Made by a program: the position numbers and the translations under genes | Shown here: positions 5,644 through 5,707 of the stretch, piece by piece | How the letters are laid out: each line of letters begins with the position of its first letter | Numbering within the stretch: the stretch's first letter is position 1 | NCBI GenBank assembly: GCA_003564055.1 | Contig: PWSG01000195.1 | Span: 1-5,707 of the forward strand | Origin: Syntrophomonadaceae bacterium | GTDB taxonomy: Bacteria > Bacillota > Dethiobacteria > DTU022 | DNA length: 5,707 nucleotides | Direction: 5' to 3' | The notes under the pieces: model-generated | Told to the model about the DNA's origin: nothing | The model's database searches: none | Seen by the model: only the letters and a program-made list of their open reading frames with translations

Positions 5644-5707
5644 CTGCAAAATATCAAAAGAGTTCCCCGACCACTCTGGGACTGCCATGTTCATATCTTT
5701 CCGGAAA
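5644..5707 (+). CDS. Start of an amidohydrolase-type metal hydrolase (3' end outside window)
   Basis: In the frame beginning after an in-frame TAG at 5638-5640, the window ends with codons reading RVPRPLWDCHVHIFPE. The D-x-H-x-H segment (D, H, H codons at 5680, 5686 and 5692) followed by IFPE is the usual N-terminal metal-binding strand of amidohydrolase-superfamily enzymes (PF04909-like), where the two histidines bind the catalytic metal. No ATG, GTG or TTG lies between the TAG and this motif. The only near-start is CTG at 5644, with AGAAAGGA at 5624-5631 about 12 bases upstream, so the start is uncertain: a CTG start, or a frame change in the sequence. It is transcribed divergently from the P1 peptidase. 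Only about 20 residues are visible, so substrate and subfamily cannot be given. Confidence 0.5.
   Translation, partial: MQNIKRVPRPLWDCHVHIFPE

Noticed and set aside
5588..5707. Open frame from ATG 5588 on the + strand to the window end
   Set aside because: No ribosome binding site before it and no recognisable protein motif, whereas the neighbouring frame gives a metal-hydrolase motif; kept only as a possible frameshift partner.

Overview
The window looks like chromosomal DNA from an anaerobic, Clostridia-like Firmicute, possibly one with an acetogenic or syntrophic (Wood-Ljungdahl-type) one-carbon metabolism. This is inference. It rests on strong AGGAGG-type ribosome binding sites before most genes, moderate GC, an HD-hydrolase/folP/folB/folK order that I recall from Clostridia, a folP with the long N-terminal extension I recall from Peptococcaceae-like bacteria, and a full formate-tetrahydrofolate ligase gene. 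The sequence alone does not give a genus.

Positions 1-2552 (+ strand) hold the end of a folate-biosynthesis operon. A 5'-truncated HD-domain metal phosphohydrolase is followed with very short spacing by folP (dihydropteroate synthase, long form), folB (dihydroneopterin aldolase) and folK (HPPK). FolB, FolK and FolP catalyse consecutive steps from dihydroneopterin to dihydropteroate. The HD hydrolase is a candidate for the dephosphorylation step before them. No folE, folC or folA lies in the window.

Positions 2553-2720 are a convergent intergenic region with mutually exclusive stem-loops and a strong bidirectional intrinsic terminator. Positions 2721-4484 (- strand) encode Fhs, which charges tetrahydrofolate with formate, so the two halves of the window are linked by folate: one makes the cofactor, the other uses it. 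This Fhs belongs to a long, divergent subfamily compared with the Moorella enzyme. Positions 4485-4613 hold its ribosome binding site, a plausible promoter and a small palindrome.

Positions 4614-5564 (- strand) encode a P1/S58-family self-cleaving peptidase (DmpA/NylC-like) whose catalytic spacing matches NylC. Positions 5565-5640 are a divergent intergenic region. From about 5644 (+ strand) a new reading frame reads like the beginning of an amidohydrolase-type metal hydrolase and runs off the window, with no standard start codon visible.

Most of the window is recognisable housekeeping metabolism. I see no mobile element, CRISPR array, tRNA or rRNA, and no convincing undescribed system. The points most worth a second look are the HD hydrolase as a possible missing folate enzyme, the folP extension, the divergent Fhs, and the start of the right-edge gene.
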